A stretch of 64,000 bases of DNA. Origin: Rhizobiaceae bacterium. Its GTDB lineage: Bacteria > Pseudomonadota > Alphaproteobacteria > Rhizobiales > Rhizobiaceae. Positions 1 to 8,468 of the stretch are shown one piece after another (within the stretch, counting starts at the first letter, position 1; the number at the start of each line of letters is the position of its first letter). The position numbers and the translations under genes are program-made. The notes under the pieces are model-generated. The model saw only the letters and a program-made list of their open reading frames with translations. It searched no databases and was not told the DNA's origin. The stretch spans positions 1-64,000 of the forward strand of contig JAHBYY010000014.1 in NCBI GenBank assembly GCA_019635715.1. The letters are read 5' to 3'.

Positions 1-51
1 TTCGATTTTGCCTCCAACGCAGCCCGCGTGCTGATACTCAACAGACCCTAA
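1..51 (+). CDS. C-terminal tail of an upstream gene, probably the MlaF-type ABC ATPase
   Basis: The first 51 bases read in one open frame as 16 residues ending in LILNRP and a TAA stop, and the next gene's ATG follows with no gap. Only the tail is visible, so there is no motif. The identity is inferred purely from position: MlaD-like genes with an auxiliary lipoprotein downstream usually follow the permease and ATPase of the same lipid-transport ABC system. Confidence 0.5.
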   Translation, partial: FDFASNAARVLILNRP

Positions 52-1749
52 ATGGAAACCAGAGCCAACTACGTTACTGTCGGTATCTTTACGCTGATCG
101 CGATCGTCGCGGCCTTCGGCTTCATCTACTGGACGGCCGCGATCGGCGAGCGCGGCGAGACGGCGGTGCTGCGGGTGCGCATTCCGGGTTCGGCCTCGGG
201 CCTCGGTCGCGGCAGCGCCGTGCTGTTCAACGGCGTCAAGGTCGGCGACGTGCAGCGCGTCTATATCGACGTGATGAACCCGACGGTCGCCATCGCCGAC
301 ACCGAGGTCGACCGGCTGACCCCGATCACCAAGTCGTCGACGGCGGTGATCGGCATCGCCGGCCTGACCGGCCAGGCCAATATCGAGATCAAGGGCGCCG
401 GAAAGGGCGAGCCAAACCTGCTCGACGAGGCGGAGGCCGCCGACAGGGTGGCGCAGATCGACGCCGATCCCTCGGCGGTGACCAATCTGCTGCAGCGCGC
501 CCAGGACATTTTCGAGCGCGCCGACAAGGTGCTGGTCCAGCTCGAGGGATTCGCCACAGAAGCTCGTGGTCCTTTGACGGAGACCGTCCAGAACGCGCAG
601 AAATTTTCCGCTGCGCTCGCCAACAACGCCGACGGCATCGACACGTTCCTGCGCAGCGTGTCGACGCTCTCGGATGAGCTCGCCGGCGTGTCGGGCAAGC
701 TCGACGGTTCGCTCAAGGCGGCCGAAGGCATCCTCAAGGCGGTCGATCCAAAAAAGATCGAGACGATCGTCGGCAATGCGGAGACGTTTTCAGGCGATCT
801 GGCCAAGACCGGCAAGCAGCTCGACCAGGTCGTAGCCGACGCACGCGCCGCGATCGCGACCGTCTCGGAGTTCGGCCGCAGCTCGCAGCAGACGCTGGCC
901 AAGGTCGACGGCATCCTGGCGGCGGTCGATCCGGCCAAGGTGCGCAGCACGGTCGACAATGTCGAGCAGGTGACGCGCACCGCGAACGACGCCGTCGCCA
1001 GCGTGACGCGCGCCGCCAACCAGCTCGACGGCACGCTGAAGGCGGCCGACGAGATCATCAGGTCGGTGGACCCCAAGAAGCTCGAACAGGTCGTCGGCAA
1101 CGTCGATTCCTTCACTTCCGACATCGCCCGTGCCAGCAAGCAGATCGACACCGTCGTGAAGGGCGTGCAGGACACCGTGGCCTCGATCGGCGACTTCGCG
1201 ACGCGATCGCAGGCGTCGCTGGGCAAGGTCGACACCATCCTCGACAGTGTCGATCCGGCCAAGGTCCGCAGCGCGCTGTCGAACGTCGAGCAGGCCACGC
1301 GCAACGCCAATGCCGCCGTCGCCGACGTGTCGAAGGTCACGGAGAAGATCGGCCGCCGTGCCGACGACATCGATCGGATCGTCTCGAACGCCACCGAACT
1401 GTCTCAGCGCCTCAACGCCGCGTCGGTGCGGGTCGACGGCATCCTGGTGAAGGTCGACAACCTGCTCGGCTCGGACGAGACCGAAGGTCTGGTCAGCAAT
1501 GCCAACGAGACGCTGCGGTCGATCAAGCAGGTCGCCGATACGCTGAACGCCCGCCTTGGCGTCATCACCGACGGCCTCGCGCGGTTCTCCGGCCAGGGGC
1601 TGCGGGAGGTCGAGGCGCTGGTCCAGGATGGCCGTCGCTCGATCATCCGGATCGAGCAGGCGATCTCCGCCTTCGAGCGCAATCCGCAGCGCATTATTTC
1701 CGGTGGAGAGGGCGGCGTTCGGCAGTATGACGGGCGGGCCCGTCATTGA
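52..1749 (+). CDS. MlaD/MCE-domain protein of a lipid-transport ABC system
   Basis: Probable substrate-binding component of an Mla-type intermembrane phospholipid transporter, anchored in the inner membrane and facing the periplasm. Residues about 8-30 form one N-terminal membrane segment, and residues about 38-115 fit the MCE domain (GLGRGSAVLFNGVKVGDV; then the ITGLTGQA-like IAGLTGQANIEIKG). The rest, to residue 565, is a long helical, coiled-coil-like region. That region contains two copies of a 108-residue unit: LDGSLKAAEGIL at 218 matches LDGTLKAADEII at 326, and LAKVDGILAAVDPAKVRS at 282 matches LGKVDTILDSVDPAKVRS at 390. The start abuts the preceding stop (TAAATG), so it is coupled to the upstream gene. 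The auxiliary lipoprotein follows. Confidence 0.9.
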   Translation: METRANYVTVGIFTLIAIVAAFGFIYWTAAIGERGETAVLRVRIPGSASGLGRGSAVLFNGVKVGDVQRVYIDVMNPTVAIADTEVDRLTPITKSSTAVIGIAGLTGQANIEIKGAGKGEPNLLDEAEAADRVAQIDADPSAVTNLLQRAQDIFERADKVLVQLEGFATEARGPLTETVQNAQKFSAALANNADGIDTFLRSVSTLSDELAGVSGKLDGSLKAAEGILKAVDPKKIETIVGNAETFSGDLAKTGKQLDQVVADARAAIATVSEFGRSSQQTLAKVDGILAAVDPAKVRSTVDNVEQVTRTANDAVASVTRAANQLDGTLKAADEIIRSVDPKKLEQVVGNVDSFTSDIARASKQIDTVVKGVQDTVASIGDFATRSQASLGKVDTILDSVDPAKVRSALSNVEQATRNANAAVADVSKVTEKIGRRADDIDRIVSNATELSQRLNAASVRVDGILVKVDNLLGSDETEGLVSNANETLRSIKQVADTLNARLGVITDGLARFSGQGLREVEALVQDGRRSIIRIEQAISAFERNPQRIISGGEGGVRQYDGRARH

Positions 1750-1818
1750 CATGACGGAATGCGCGCCTCAAAAAATCTGTTGGTGCCCGGCCTTGGTGGT
1801 TAGGCCGCAGCGGGTGGC

Positions 1819-2442
1819 GTGGTGGAGCGTTTGAAGTTTCCGATGGGTCGAAATGTCCGGCTGCTGTCGGCCGGCTGCGCCTTCGCCGTTCTGGGTGGAT
1901 GCGCGGCGTTGCCGGGTGGTGGACCTGCTCCACTCGATACCTATGAGCTGACGGCTCCCGACATGCCGTCCCGGGCGGGCCGCGGCCGCGTCCAGATCCT
2001 GATTGCCGAGCCGTCGGCGCTGAAGGCGCTGGACGGCCAGAACATCGTCATCAAGACCGGTCACGGCAGCATCGAATATCTGAAGGGCGCCCAGTGGTCG
2101 GACCGGCTGCCGGATGTCCTCCAGGCGCGCCTTGCCGAGACGTTCGAGCGGGGCGGCGGCTTTGCCGGCGTCGGCATGCCGGGGCAGGGGCTGGCGATCG
2201 ACTATCAGGTGATCACCGACATCCGCGCCTTCGAGGTCACCGCCGGCGGCGGCGCGCGGGCGCAGGTCAGGCTGTTCGTCCGTCTGCTGAACGATCGCAA
2301 CGGCACCGTCAGGGCAGCGCGGACTTTCGACGCCTCGGTGCCGGTGTCGGGCGCCGGCAACGATGCCTATTTCCGCGCCCTCGACGCGGCCTTCGGCCAG
2401 GTCGCCGCCGAAATCGTCGACTGGGCCGGCGGCCTCGTCTGA
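1819..2442 (+). CDS. ABC-type transport auxiliary lipoprotein
   Basis: Predicted outer-membrane-facing lipoprotein that completes the Mla-like system with the MCE protein 69 bases upstream. The N-terminus has a hydrophobic stretch ending in a lipobox (AVLGGC, cysteine about residue 29 from the GTG start). The following 180 residues resemble the family of auxiliary lipoproteins found beside MlaD-like genes (DTYELTAPD near the N-terminus, RVQILIAEPSALKALDGQNI). The start is uncertain: GTG at 1819, or ATG at 1843, which gives a more typical signal peptide (MGRNVRLLSAGC). It is the last gene of the cluster, and a hairpin follows. Confidence 0.8.
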   Translation: MVERLKFPMGRNVRLLSAGCAFAVLGGCAALPGGGPAPLDTYELTAPDMPSRAGRGRVQILIAEPSALKALDGQNIVIKTGHGSIEYLKGAQWSDRLPDVLQARLAETFERGGGFAGVGMPGQGLAIDYQVITDIRAFEVTAGGGARAQVRLFVRLLNDRNGTVRAARTFDASVPVSGAGNDAYFRALDAAFGQVAAEIVDWAGGLV

Positions 2443-2502
2443 AGTCGGCGGGGACCGGCGCGCCGGACGTGCGCCGCTGTCGAACCGGATCCGCTCACGC
2501 AA

Positions 2503-2535
2503 AAGCCCGGCGCGCCCGACGCACCGGGCTTCCTT
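2503..2535. terminator. Possible terminator after the Mla-like cluster
   Basis: AAGCCCGG (2503-2510) pairs perfectly with CCGGGCTT (2524-2531) across a 13-base loop, followed by CCTTGC. The T-run is short, so this is only a moderate Rho-independent candidate. Confidence 0.45.
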
Positions 2536-2600
2536 GCAACTGGCGCCGCGGACGCACGGCAACGAACTCAGGCAGAAGATTGGCGATCAGTCCCCCTGCC

Positions 2601-2666
2601 GGCCCTTCGGGCCACCCTGCCGGGGCGAGACAAGCGGCTTGCCCCGGCAGGGTGGCCTGAAGGGCC
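2601..2666. repeat. Long inverted repeat, palindromic intergenic element
   Basis: Arms 2601-2629 and 2638-2666 match as an inverted repeat at 27 of 29 positions with an 8-base loop (core GGCCACCCTGCCGGGGC). Weaker pairing continues outwards. It lies in the 493-base gap between the lipoprotein and rpsD. Apart from this, the hairpin at 2503 and the promoter at 2734, I see no gene in that gap. It has the shape of the dispersed palindromic elements of rhizobial genomes. Confidence 0.7.
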
Positions 2667-2733
2667 GATGAGGGGGTGTCGGGAAACAATTTGTTGACCT
2701 GAACTCGTTGCCCTGCGCGATGTCGCCGACACG

Positions 2734-2762
2734 TTGACATTCCCGACCGTTTCGCCTATCCA
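2734..2762 (+). promoter_or_regulatory. Candidate promoter for rpsD
   Basis: A perfect -35 box TTGACA (2734-2739) is followed after 17 bases by TATCCA (2757-2762) as a weak -10. It lies about 175 bases upstream of the rpsD start, leaving a long leader that could carry autogenous S4 control. That control is known for S4 in enterobacteria but not demonstrated here. Confidence 0.5.
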
Positions 2763-2935
2763 CCCGCCAACGCCGGGCCGAAATGCCCGGCGTATCATTT
2801 GACGTGTCCCGTGGACCTTTTCGCAAAGCGTGCGTGGAAGGTTCTGTCAGGTTCCGCAAACGGGGACCAGAGGAGGGCGCGTTTCCTTCATCCGCCGCGT
2901 GAGCGTGCGGATGCAACGTTTTGAAAGGGAATGCG

Positions 2936-3553
2936 ATGAGCAAGCGCGAATCCGCGAAGTACAAGATCGACCGCCGCCTCGGCGAGAATATCTGGGGCCG
3001 GCCGAAGTCGCCGGTCAACAAGCGTGAATACGGCCCCGGCCAGCATGGCCAGCGCCGCAAGGGCAAGATGTCGGACTTCGGTCTGCAGCTTCGCGCCAAG
3101 CAGAAGCTGAAGGGCCACTACGGCGACGTCTCCGAGAAGCAGTTCCGCAAGGTCTATGAAGAGGCCGACCGCCGCCGCGGCGATACGTCGGAGAACCTGA
3201 TCGGCCTGCTGGAGTCGCGTCTCGACGCGGTCGTCTACCGCGCCAAGTTCGTCCCGACGATCTTCGCCGCCCGCCAGTTCGTCAACCACGGCCACGTCAA
3301 CGTCAACGGCAAGCGGGTCAACATCGGTTCGTACCGCTGCAAGGCCGGCGACGTGATCGAGGTGCGCGAGAAGTCGAAGCAGCTCGTCATCGTGCTGGAG
3401 TCGGTGCAGCTCGCCGAGCGCGACGTGCCGGACTACATCGAAGCCGATCACAACAAGATGACCGCGACCTTCGCCCGCGTTCCCGGCCTGGCCGACGTGC
3501 CGTTCGCGGTGCAGATGGAACCGAACCTGGTGGTCGAGTTCTACTCGCGCTGA
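2936..3553 (+). CDS. rpsD: 30S ribosomal protein S4
   Basis: Primary 16S rRNA-binding protein that nucleates assembly of the 30S subunit body. The 205-residue product has the family's full length. The N-terminus [37 protein letters not shown], and the S4 RNA-binding domain (about residues 95-160, [13 protein letters not shown] then [15 protein letters not shown]) are all typical of alphaproteobacterial S4. ATG 2936 was chosen over an in-frame TTG at 2921 because GAAAGGGA sits just upstream as a ribosome binding site and the protein then begins like its homologues. It is a single gene flanked by its own promoter candidate and terminator. Confidence 0.98.
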   Translation: MSKRESAKYKIDRRLGENIWGRPKSPVNKREYGPGQHGQRRKGKMSDFGLQLRAKQKLKGHYGDVSEKQFRKVYEEADRRRGDTSENLIGLLESRLDAVVYRAKFVPTIFAARQFVNHGHVNVNGKRVNIGSYRCKAGDVIEVREKSKQLVIVLESVQLAERDVPDYIEADHNKMTATFARVPGLADVPFAVQMEPNLVVEFYSR

Positions 3554-3586
3554 TAGCGCGTTCCTCTGTCGATATGTATGATTTGG

Positions 3587-3611
3587 GGAGCGGCCATCGG
3601 CCGCTCCTTTT
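3587..3611 (+). terminator. Rho-independent terminator of rpsD
   Basis: A perfect 9-bp stem, GGAGCGGCC/GGCCGCTCC, with a 3-base loop (ATC) is followed directly by TTTT. It starts 34 bases after the rpsD stop. Confidence 0.9.
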
Positions 3612-3639
3612 CATTTGACGACGCTGACGCGGGGGCGGA

Positions 3640-5145
3640 ATGCGAGATGCGGCCAAATCGGGCGCTGGGGACGCGGACCGCGCGGCGCCGGCACTGATCG
3701 TCGCCTTCGTCCTGTTGTGGACGGCTTATGCCACGTTCGGCCGCTACAACCTGGACATCCATGGCGACATGGTCGAGAACTATGCCTGGGGCATCGCCTG
3801 GCAGCTCGGATACCACAAGCATCCGCCGCTGTTCAGTTGGGTCGCCGCGGCATGGTTCGAGATCTTTCCGCGCGAGCGCGTCTTCTACCACCTGCTGGCA
3901 TCGGTGAACGTGGGCGTTGCAATCCATGCCCTGTGGCGCCTGTCCCGGCGCTTTCTGGATGCCAACCAGCAGGTCCTGCTGGTGTCGACGACGTTCTTCC
4001 TGCCGCCGCTGACCTTCCTGGCAGCGAACTACAATGCGACGTCGGCCATGCTGCCCTTCTGGGCACTGACGGCGCTCTTCTATGTGCGGACGCTGGAGCG
4101 GCGGCGGATCGTCGACGCGGTGCTGGCGGGCGCCTTCCTGGGCCTGGCCATGCTTGCCAAGTATCACTCGCTGGTGCTCGTCCTGGCGCTGGCCGCGCAT
4201 CTGCTGCTCGATCGCAGGGCGCGTCCGTTGCTGGCGACCCCGCTGCCCTGGATCGCCGCATGCGCCGGTATCGTCGTGCTGGCGCCGCATCTCGGCTGGC
4301 TGGTCCGCGAGGATTTCCCGACGCTGCGCTATGCCGCGGATCAGGGCGACGGGCTGGGCGACGCACTGCTTTCGGCGCTCCGCTTCATCCCCGTTCTGGT
4401 GCTCTACACGCTCCCCGCCTTCATCTTCCTGGCGAGCTTCCGGCGGTTCAGGGACGGGTTGCCGCTTTTGGCGGCGGGCCAGTTGACTGCGCTGCGCGCG
4501 ACTCCGGAAGGTACGGCGATGCTTGCGCTCATGGTGCTGCCGGTTGCCTTCACCATCGGGCTCGGCATCCTCACCCAGGCCCTGCTGTCGTCATTGTGGA
4601 CGATACCGTTCTTCGCGACGCTGCCGCTGGCGATCGTGCTGTGCCTGCCGAAGCAGGCGGCGCGAACCGCGCCGACGCGCGGGGTGGCGGTCGTCGCGGC
4701 CTATTGCGTCGTCCTGCTCGCCGTCGCGCCGTTCGCCCGGCAGGCGACGCTCGACCGCGCCCGCGGCAGTGCGGCGACGCCGCTCTCGATCATCGCCGAG
4801 CAGGCGCAGAACGTCTGGAGGGAGCGGACCGGACAGCGCCTTTCGATCGTTGCCGGCATGCCGGCACCCGTCGTCAACGCCTTCGCGTTCTACGCTTCGG
4901 ACCGGCCCTATGCGGTCCAGGCCATGTCGCTGCAGGCGACGCCGTGGGTCACTCCGGCGATGATCGCCGAGCAGGGCGCCCTGTCGATCTGTGCAAAGGA
5001 CGAGGCCTCCTGCGGGGCGGCGGCGCGCCTGCTTCTGGGCCGCGTCGACGAGACCGTTTCTCTTTCGGTTCCGGCAGTCGACGGGGCAGGGGGGCCGCGA
5101 AGCTGGGACTACGACCTCCATCTCCGCCGCCCGGGACAGCCCTGA
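3640..5145 (+). CDS. ArnT/PMT-like membrane glycosyltransferase (GT39-type)
   Basis: Polytopic membrane protein of 501 residues that probably transfers a sugar from a polyprenyl-phosphate donor to an envelope acceptor. After the first membrane segment comes a periplasmic loop with the acidic motif YNLDIHGDMVENYAWG (about residues 36-51). This is the position of the catalytic aspartate in PMT_2 proteins, and KHPPLFSW follows as in relatives. About ten hydrophobic segments run to about residue 365, then a soluble C-terminal domain. The GtrA-like flippase and GT2 genes downstream, on the other strand, fit a lipid-linked sugar system. The acceptor is unknown. Confidence 0.8.
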   Translation: MRDAAKSGAGDADRAAPALIVAFVLLWTAYATFGRYNLDIHGDMVENYAWGIAWQLGYHKHPPLFSWVAAAWFEIFPRERVFYHLLASVNVGVAIHALWRLSRRFLDANQQVLLVSTTFFLPPLTFLAANYNATSAMLPFWALTALFYVRTLERRRIVDAVLAGAFLGLAMLAKYHSLVLVLALAAHLLLDRRARPLLATPLPWIAACAGIVVLAPHLGWLVREDFPTLRYAADQGDGLGDALLSALRFIPVLVLYTLPAFIFLASFRRFRDGLPLLAAGQLTALRATPEGTAMLALMVLPVAFTIGLGILTQALLSSLWTIPFFATLPLAIVLCLPKQAARTAPTRGVAVVAAYCVVLLAVAPFARQATLDRARGSAATPLSIIAEQAQNVWRERTGQRLSIVAGMPAPVVNAFAFYASDRPYAVQAMSLQATPWVTPAMIAEQGALSICAKDEASCGAAARLLLGRVDETVSLSVPAVDGAGGPRSWDYDLHLRRPGQP

Positions 5146-5157
5146 ACCGGAACGGCA

Positions 5158-5559
5158 TCAGACGACACGGTCCTCGATCGACCAGCGCGCCGCGACGAAG
5201 TTGAGCACCGCCGCCGCGATGAGGCCGACGACCTTCGCCGGCAGCACCCCGATATGGGGCGCCAGGAATATGATCGCGCCCGACGATACGCCGAGGGTGA
5301 TCGCCGCGCCGAGGACGATGAAGCGCACCGCCGACCGGGCTTCGCCGACCTGCGCCGACCGCTCGAACGACCAGCGGGAGTTCACCAGATAGGAGAAGGC
5401 GATCGCCAGCGCCCAGCCGGCGACATTGGCGGGCAGTGGCGCCACTTGCGCCCAGATCAATACGGAGAAGACGGCGAGATCGATCAGGCTGTTGGCGACG
5501 CCCACCAGGCCGAAGCGCAGCATCTTGCCGACCGTCGACCGCGGCGGCCGCGGCATCAT
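5158..5559 (-). CDS. GtrA family membrane protein
   Basis: Small four-helix membrane protein of 133 residues of the GtrA/DPMS-related family, thought to flip or present polyprenyl-phosphate-linked sugars. RFGLVGVANSLIDLAVF opens the domain, NVAGWALAIAFSYLVNSRWSF is the family's central signature, and VLNFVAARWSIE closes it. The start overlaps the stop of the upstream GT2 gene as ATGA (5559-5556), so translation is coupled. GT2 + GtrA is the usual two-gene pair for making a lipid-linked hexose, here beside a GT39 enzyme that could use it. Confidence 0.88.
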   Translation of the reverse strand: MMPRPPRSTVGKMLRFGLVGVANSLIDLAVFSVLIWAQVAPLPANVAGWALAIAFSYLVNSRWSFERSAQVGEARSAVRFIVLGAAITLGVSSGAIIFLAPHIGVLPAKVVGLIAAAVLNFVAARWSIEDRVV

Positions 5560-6581
5560 TCGCGAGCGTCGTCCGGGCCGCGCCGTCGGGCGTGCCGCGG
5601 ATCGATCCCGAGGGTCTCGCGGACGACGAACAGCGGCCTGTTGCGGACCTCCTGGGCGATGCGGCCGACATATTCGCCGAGAATGCCGAGCGAGAGCAGG
5701 TTGAGTGCGCCGAGGAACAGGATGGCGACCATGGTCGAGGCGTAGCCCGGCTGGTCGGCGCCGTAGATGATCGTCTTGACGATGATGAAGATGCCCCAGA
5801 TCACCGCGACCGCGCCGAGCAGCAGGCCGAGCCCGCTCCAGATGCGCAGCGGCACGGTGGTGGAGGCGATGAAACCGTCGATGGCGAACCGGAACAACTT
5901 GCCGTAGCGCCATTTGGTCGTGCCGGCCGAGCGGCCGGTGCGGTCGTAGTCAATGTCGACATTGCGGAAGCCGACCCACGAATACAGCGCCTTGGTGAAG
6001 CGCGACCCCTCCGAGAGCCGGTTCAGCGTGTCGACCACCGCACGGTCGAGCAGCCGGAAATCGCCGACGTCGGGCCGGATCGGCACGTCGGCGATTCGGT
6101 TGTAGAGCCTGTAGAAGCCGCGCGCGGTCCACCGCTTGAACGCGCTGTCGCCGCCGCGGCTGCGTCTCACCGCATTGACGATGTCGGCACCGCGCCGCCA
6201 CTCCTCGATCATCCGCGGCACCACCTCCGGCGGGTCCTGAAGGTCGACGTCCATGGGGATCACCGCGTCGCCCGAAGCGTGCAGGAAGCCCGCGGCCAGC
6301 GCGGCCTCCTTGCCGAAGTTCCGGGAGAGACGCACCAGCTTCAGGCGCGGATTGCTCAGGCTGGCCGTGTGGATCGCCAACGGGGTGGCATCGGTGCTTC
6401 CGTCGTCGACGAAGACGACTTCGTAGTCGCCGCCTGCGAAGACCCCATGGCGCAAGGCCTCGAGCATCGGCACGCATTCGCCGAGAAACAGGGCGATCGT
6501 CTCCTCCTCGTCGAGGACCGGGACGATGATCGACAGCAGCTTGCCGGCACTTCCGCGCGTCTGCGCCATTTCACCTTGCAT
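5556..6581 (-). CDS. GT2 family polyprenyl-phosphate glycosyltransferase (DPM1/GtrB-like)
   Basis: Probably transfers a sugar from a nucleotide donor to polyprenyl phosphate at the cytoplasmic face of the inner membrane. The 341-residue product has an N-terminal GT-A domain ([51 protein letters not shown], where DVD is the metal-binding motif). Two C-terminal membrane helices follow ([38 protein letters not shown]), as in GtrB. ATG 6581 is the chosen start; ATG 6569, four codons on, is equally possible. It is divergent from ttcA and coupled to gtrA. Confidence 0.9.
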   Translation of the reverse strand: MQGEMAQTRGSAGKLLSIIVPVLDEEETIALFLGECVPMLEALRHGVFAGGDYEVVFVDDGSTDATPLAIHTASLSNPRLKLVRLSRNFGKEAALAAGFLHASGDAVIPMDVDLQDPPEVVPRMIEEWRRGADIVNAVRRSRGGDSAFKRWTARGFYRLYNRIADVPIRPDVGDFRLLDRAVVDTLNRLSEGSRFTKALYSWVGFRNVDIDYDRTGRSAGTTKWRYGKLFRFAIDGFIASTTVPLRIWSGLGLLLGAVAVIWGIFIIVKTIIYGADQPGYASTMVAILFLGALNLLSLGILGEYVGRIAQEVRNRPLFVVRETLGIDPRHARRRGPDDARE

Positions 6582-6684
6582 CGCGGTTCCACATCGGCCT
6601 ATCGAGACGTCGAGGGCTTCTACCCCGATCCCCGGCGCACTGTCATGCTGTTTGACGTGCGGCAACCGCGAAGGTCGCTTGACG

Positions 6685-7548
6685 ATGCTGCACATGGCGC
6701 AAAGGCCGGCCGCCGCCGCCACCGAGGTCGACGACGCCGGCGATGCGGGCTGTCATCCGATGCTGCGCGAAGTACGGTCGTCGGTCGAGTTCAACAAGCT
6801 GCGCAAGCGGCTGCTGCGCCAGGCGCGCGAAGCCATCGACGGGTTCGGCATGGTCAGGCCTGGCGACCGCTGGCTGGTGGCGCTGTCCGGCGGCAAGGAT
6901 TCCTATGGGCTGCTGGCCCTGCTGCTCGACCTGAAGTGGCGGGGCCTGCTGCCGGTCGACCTGCTCGCCTGCAATCTCGACCAGGGGCAGCCGAACTTTC
7001 CCAAGCACATCCTGCCGGACTTCCTCACCCGTCACGGCGTGCCGCACCGGATCGAATACCGCGACACCTATTCGATCGTCACCGACAAGGTCGCCGAGGG
7101 CGCCACCTATTGCTCGCTCTGTTCGCGGCTGCGCCGCGGCCACCTCTATCGGATCGCACGCGAGGAGGGCTGTTCGTCGCTGGTGCTCGGCCACCACCGC
7201 GAGGATATTCTCGAGACGTTCTTCATGAATCTGTTTCACGGCGGCCGCCTCGCGGCGATGCCGCCGAAGCTGATGAACGACGAGGGCGACGTGATGGTGC
7301 TGCGGCCGCTGGCCTACTGCGCCGAAACCGACATGGCGCGATTTGCCGAGGCGATGCAGTTCCCGATCATCCCCTGCGACCTGTGCGGCAGCCAGGAGGG
7401 ACTGCAGCGCAATGCGATGAAGGCGATGATCGACGACATCGAGCGCCGCATGCCCGGACGCAAGGACACGATGATCCGGGCGCTCGGCAACGTCCGCGCG
7501 TCGCATCTCCTCGACCGCAAGATCTTCGACTTCGCGGGTCTTTCCTGA
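6685..7548 (+). CDS. ttcA: tRNA 2-thiocytidine(32) synthetase TtcA
   Basis: Iron-sulfur-dependent enzyme that thiolates cytidine 32 of certain tRNAs using ATP. It has the PP-loop SGGKDS (about residues 69-74) and the two CxxC pairs that hold the Fe-S cluster in the family (CSLC about 144-147, CDLC about 235-238). [15 protein letters not shown] and the C-terminal [13 protein letters not shown] are also family features. At 287 residues the length is typical. An open frame continues upstream, but ATG 6685 avoids a long non-homologous extension; ATG 6694 is an alternative. The next gene begins 25 bases downstream and is probably co-transcribed. Confidence 0.95.
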   Translation: MLHMAQRPAAAATEVDDAGDAGCHPMLREVRSSVEFNKLRKRLLRQAREAIDGFGMVRPGDRWLVALSGGKDSYGLLALLLDLKWRGLLPVDLLACNLDQGQPNFPKHILPDFLTRHGVPHRIEYRDTYSIVTDKVAEGATYCSLCSRLRRGHLYRIAREEGCSSLVLGHHREDILETFFMNLFHGGRLAAMPPKLMNDEGDVMVLRPLAYCAETDMARFAEAMQFPIIPCDLCGSQEGLQRNAMKAMIDDIERRMPGRKDTMIRALGNVRASHLLDRKIFDFAGLS

Positions 7549-7573
7549 CCCGCCGGCAAAAAGGTGAACTGAC

Positions 7574-8401
7574 ATGAAATTCGACGACAAGGACGTCGAC
7601 TGGCTCTCCGCGCTCCTCGCGGAGGCTGCCTCGGTCGAGATCATGCCGCGCTGGCGGCGGCTGTCGGATACCGATGTGCGCCAGAAGACCTCGACCATCG
7701 ATCTCGTGACGGAGGCCGACGTCAATGCCGAGCGCTACATCACCAGGCGTCTGAGGGAGCGCTATCCGGATGCGCTGGTGGTCGGCGAAGAAGCGCATGC
7801 CGAGGATCCGTCGGTGCTGCCGTCGCTGGGCGACGCCCAGCTCGCCTTCGTCATCGATCCGGTCGACGGGACGCTGAACTTCGCTGCCGGCCTGCCGCTG
7901 TTCGGCGTCATGCTGGCCGTGGTGGTCAACGGCGAGACGGTGGCCGGGATCATCCACGATCCGCTGGGCAAGGATTTTTTGATCGGCCTGCCCGGCGCCG
8001 GCGCGCATATCCGCCATGCCGACGGCCGGCTGGAGCGCTGCCGCGTGGCGGCACCGGGGCCGGCGAACCAGATGAGCGGCATCGCGTCCTGGTACATGAT
8101 GCAGGAGCCGGAACGATCCAGGGTCGCCAGGAACATGGCGAGGTTCCAGGCCTATTTCAATCTGCGCTGCGCTGCGCATGAATACCGTCTGCTGGCGACC
8201 GGCCACGGGCATTTCGTCGCCTATGTGAAGCTGATGCCGTGGGACCATCTCGCGGGCGTACTGATCCACAAGGAGGCCGGCGGCTACGCCGCGCGGCTCG
8301 ACGGCTCGGCCTATCTGCCGCGCCATGTCGGCGGCGGGCTGCTGGCCGCGCCCGACCGCGATAGCTGGGAGGAGATCCGGCGCACGCTCTGGGCCGAATA
8401 G
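7574..8401 (+). CDS. Inositol monophosphatase family protein
   Basis: Magnesium-dependent sugar-phosphate phosphatase of the IMPase/CysQ/HisN superfamily, 275 residues. The metal-binding motifs are all present: GEEAH (about residues 74-78), DPVDGTLNF (about 97-105) and WDHLAG (about 223-228). The substrate cannot be told from sequence; inositol phosphate, histidinol phosphate or a related sugar phosphate are all possible. It lies directly behind ttcA. A GC-rich tandem repeat follows the stop. Confidence 0.88.
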   Translation: MKFDDKDVDWLSALLAEAASVEIMPRWRRLSDTDVRQKTSTIDLVTEADVNAERYITRRLRERYPDALVVGEEAHAEDPSVLPSLGDAQLAFVIDPVDGTLNFAAGLPLFGVMLAVVVNGETVAGIIHDPLGKDFLIGLPGAGAHIRHADGRLERCRVAAPGPANQMSGIASWYMMQEPERSRVARNMARFQAYFNLRCAAHEYRLLATGHGHFVAYVKLMPWDHLAGVLIHKEAGGYAARLDGSAYLPRHVGGGLLAAPDRDSWEEIRRTLWAE

Positions 8402-8405
8402 GCCC

Positions 8406-8448
8406 GGCCGGGCCGGCGCCTCGGCCGGGCCGGCGCCCCGGCCGGCGG
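8406..8448. repeat. GC-rich 17-bp tandem repeat
   Basis: GGCCGGGCCGGCGCCTC (8406-8422) is followed by GGCCGGGCCGGCGCCCC (8423-8439) and a partial third unit. The units are themselves nearly palindromic. The repeat lies between the phosphatase stop and the convergent MFS stop, so it may form structure that ends both transcripts. Confidence 0.6.
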
Positions 8449-8468
8449 GAGGGTTCGCGTCGGCCCTC

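Noticed and set aside
261-1752. Long minus-strand frames opposite the MlaD-like gene
   Set aside because: Antisense shadows of a repetitive coding region; no motif or ribosome binding site.
5436-7577. A 713-codon plus-strand frame
   Set aside because: It runs antisense across GtrA and GT2 and out of frame through ttcA; three well-supported genes explain the region.
8406-8448. Tandem 17-mers as a possible CRISPR array
   Set aside because: Direct tandem repeat without spacers, and only about 2.5 units.
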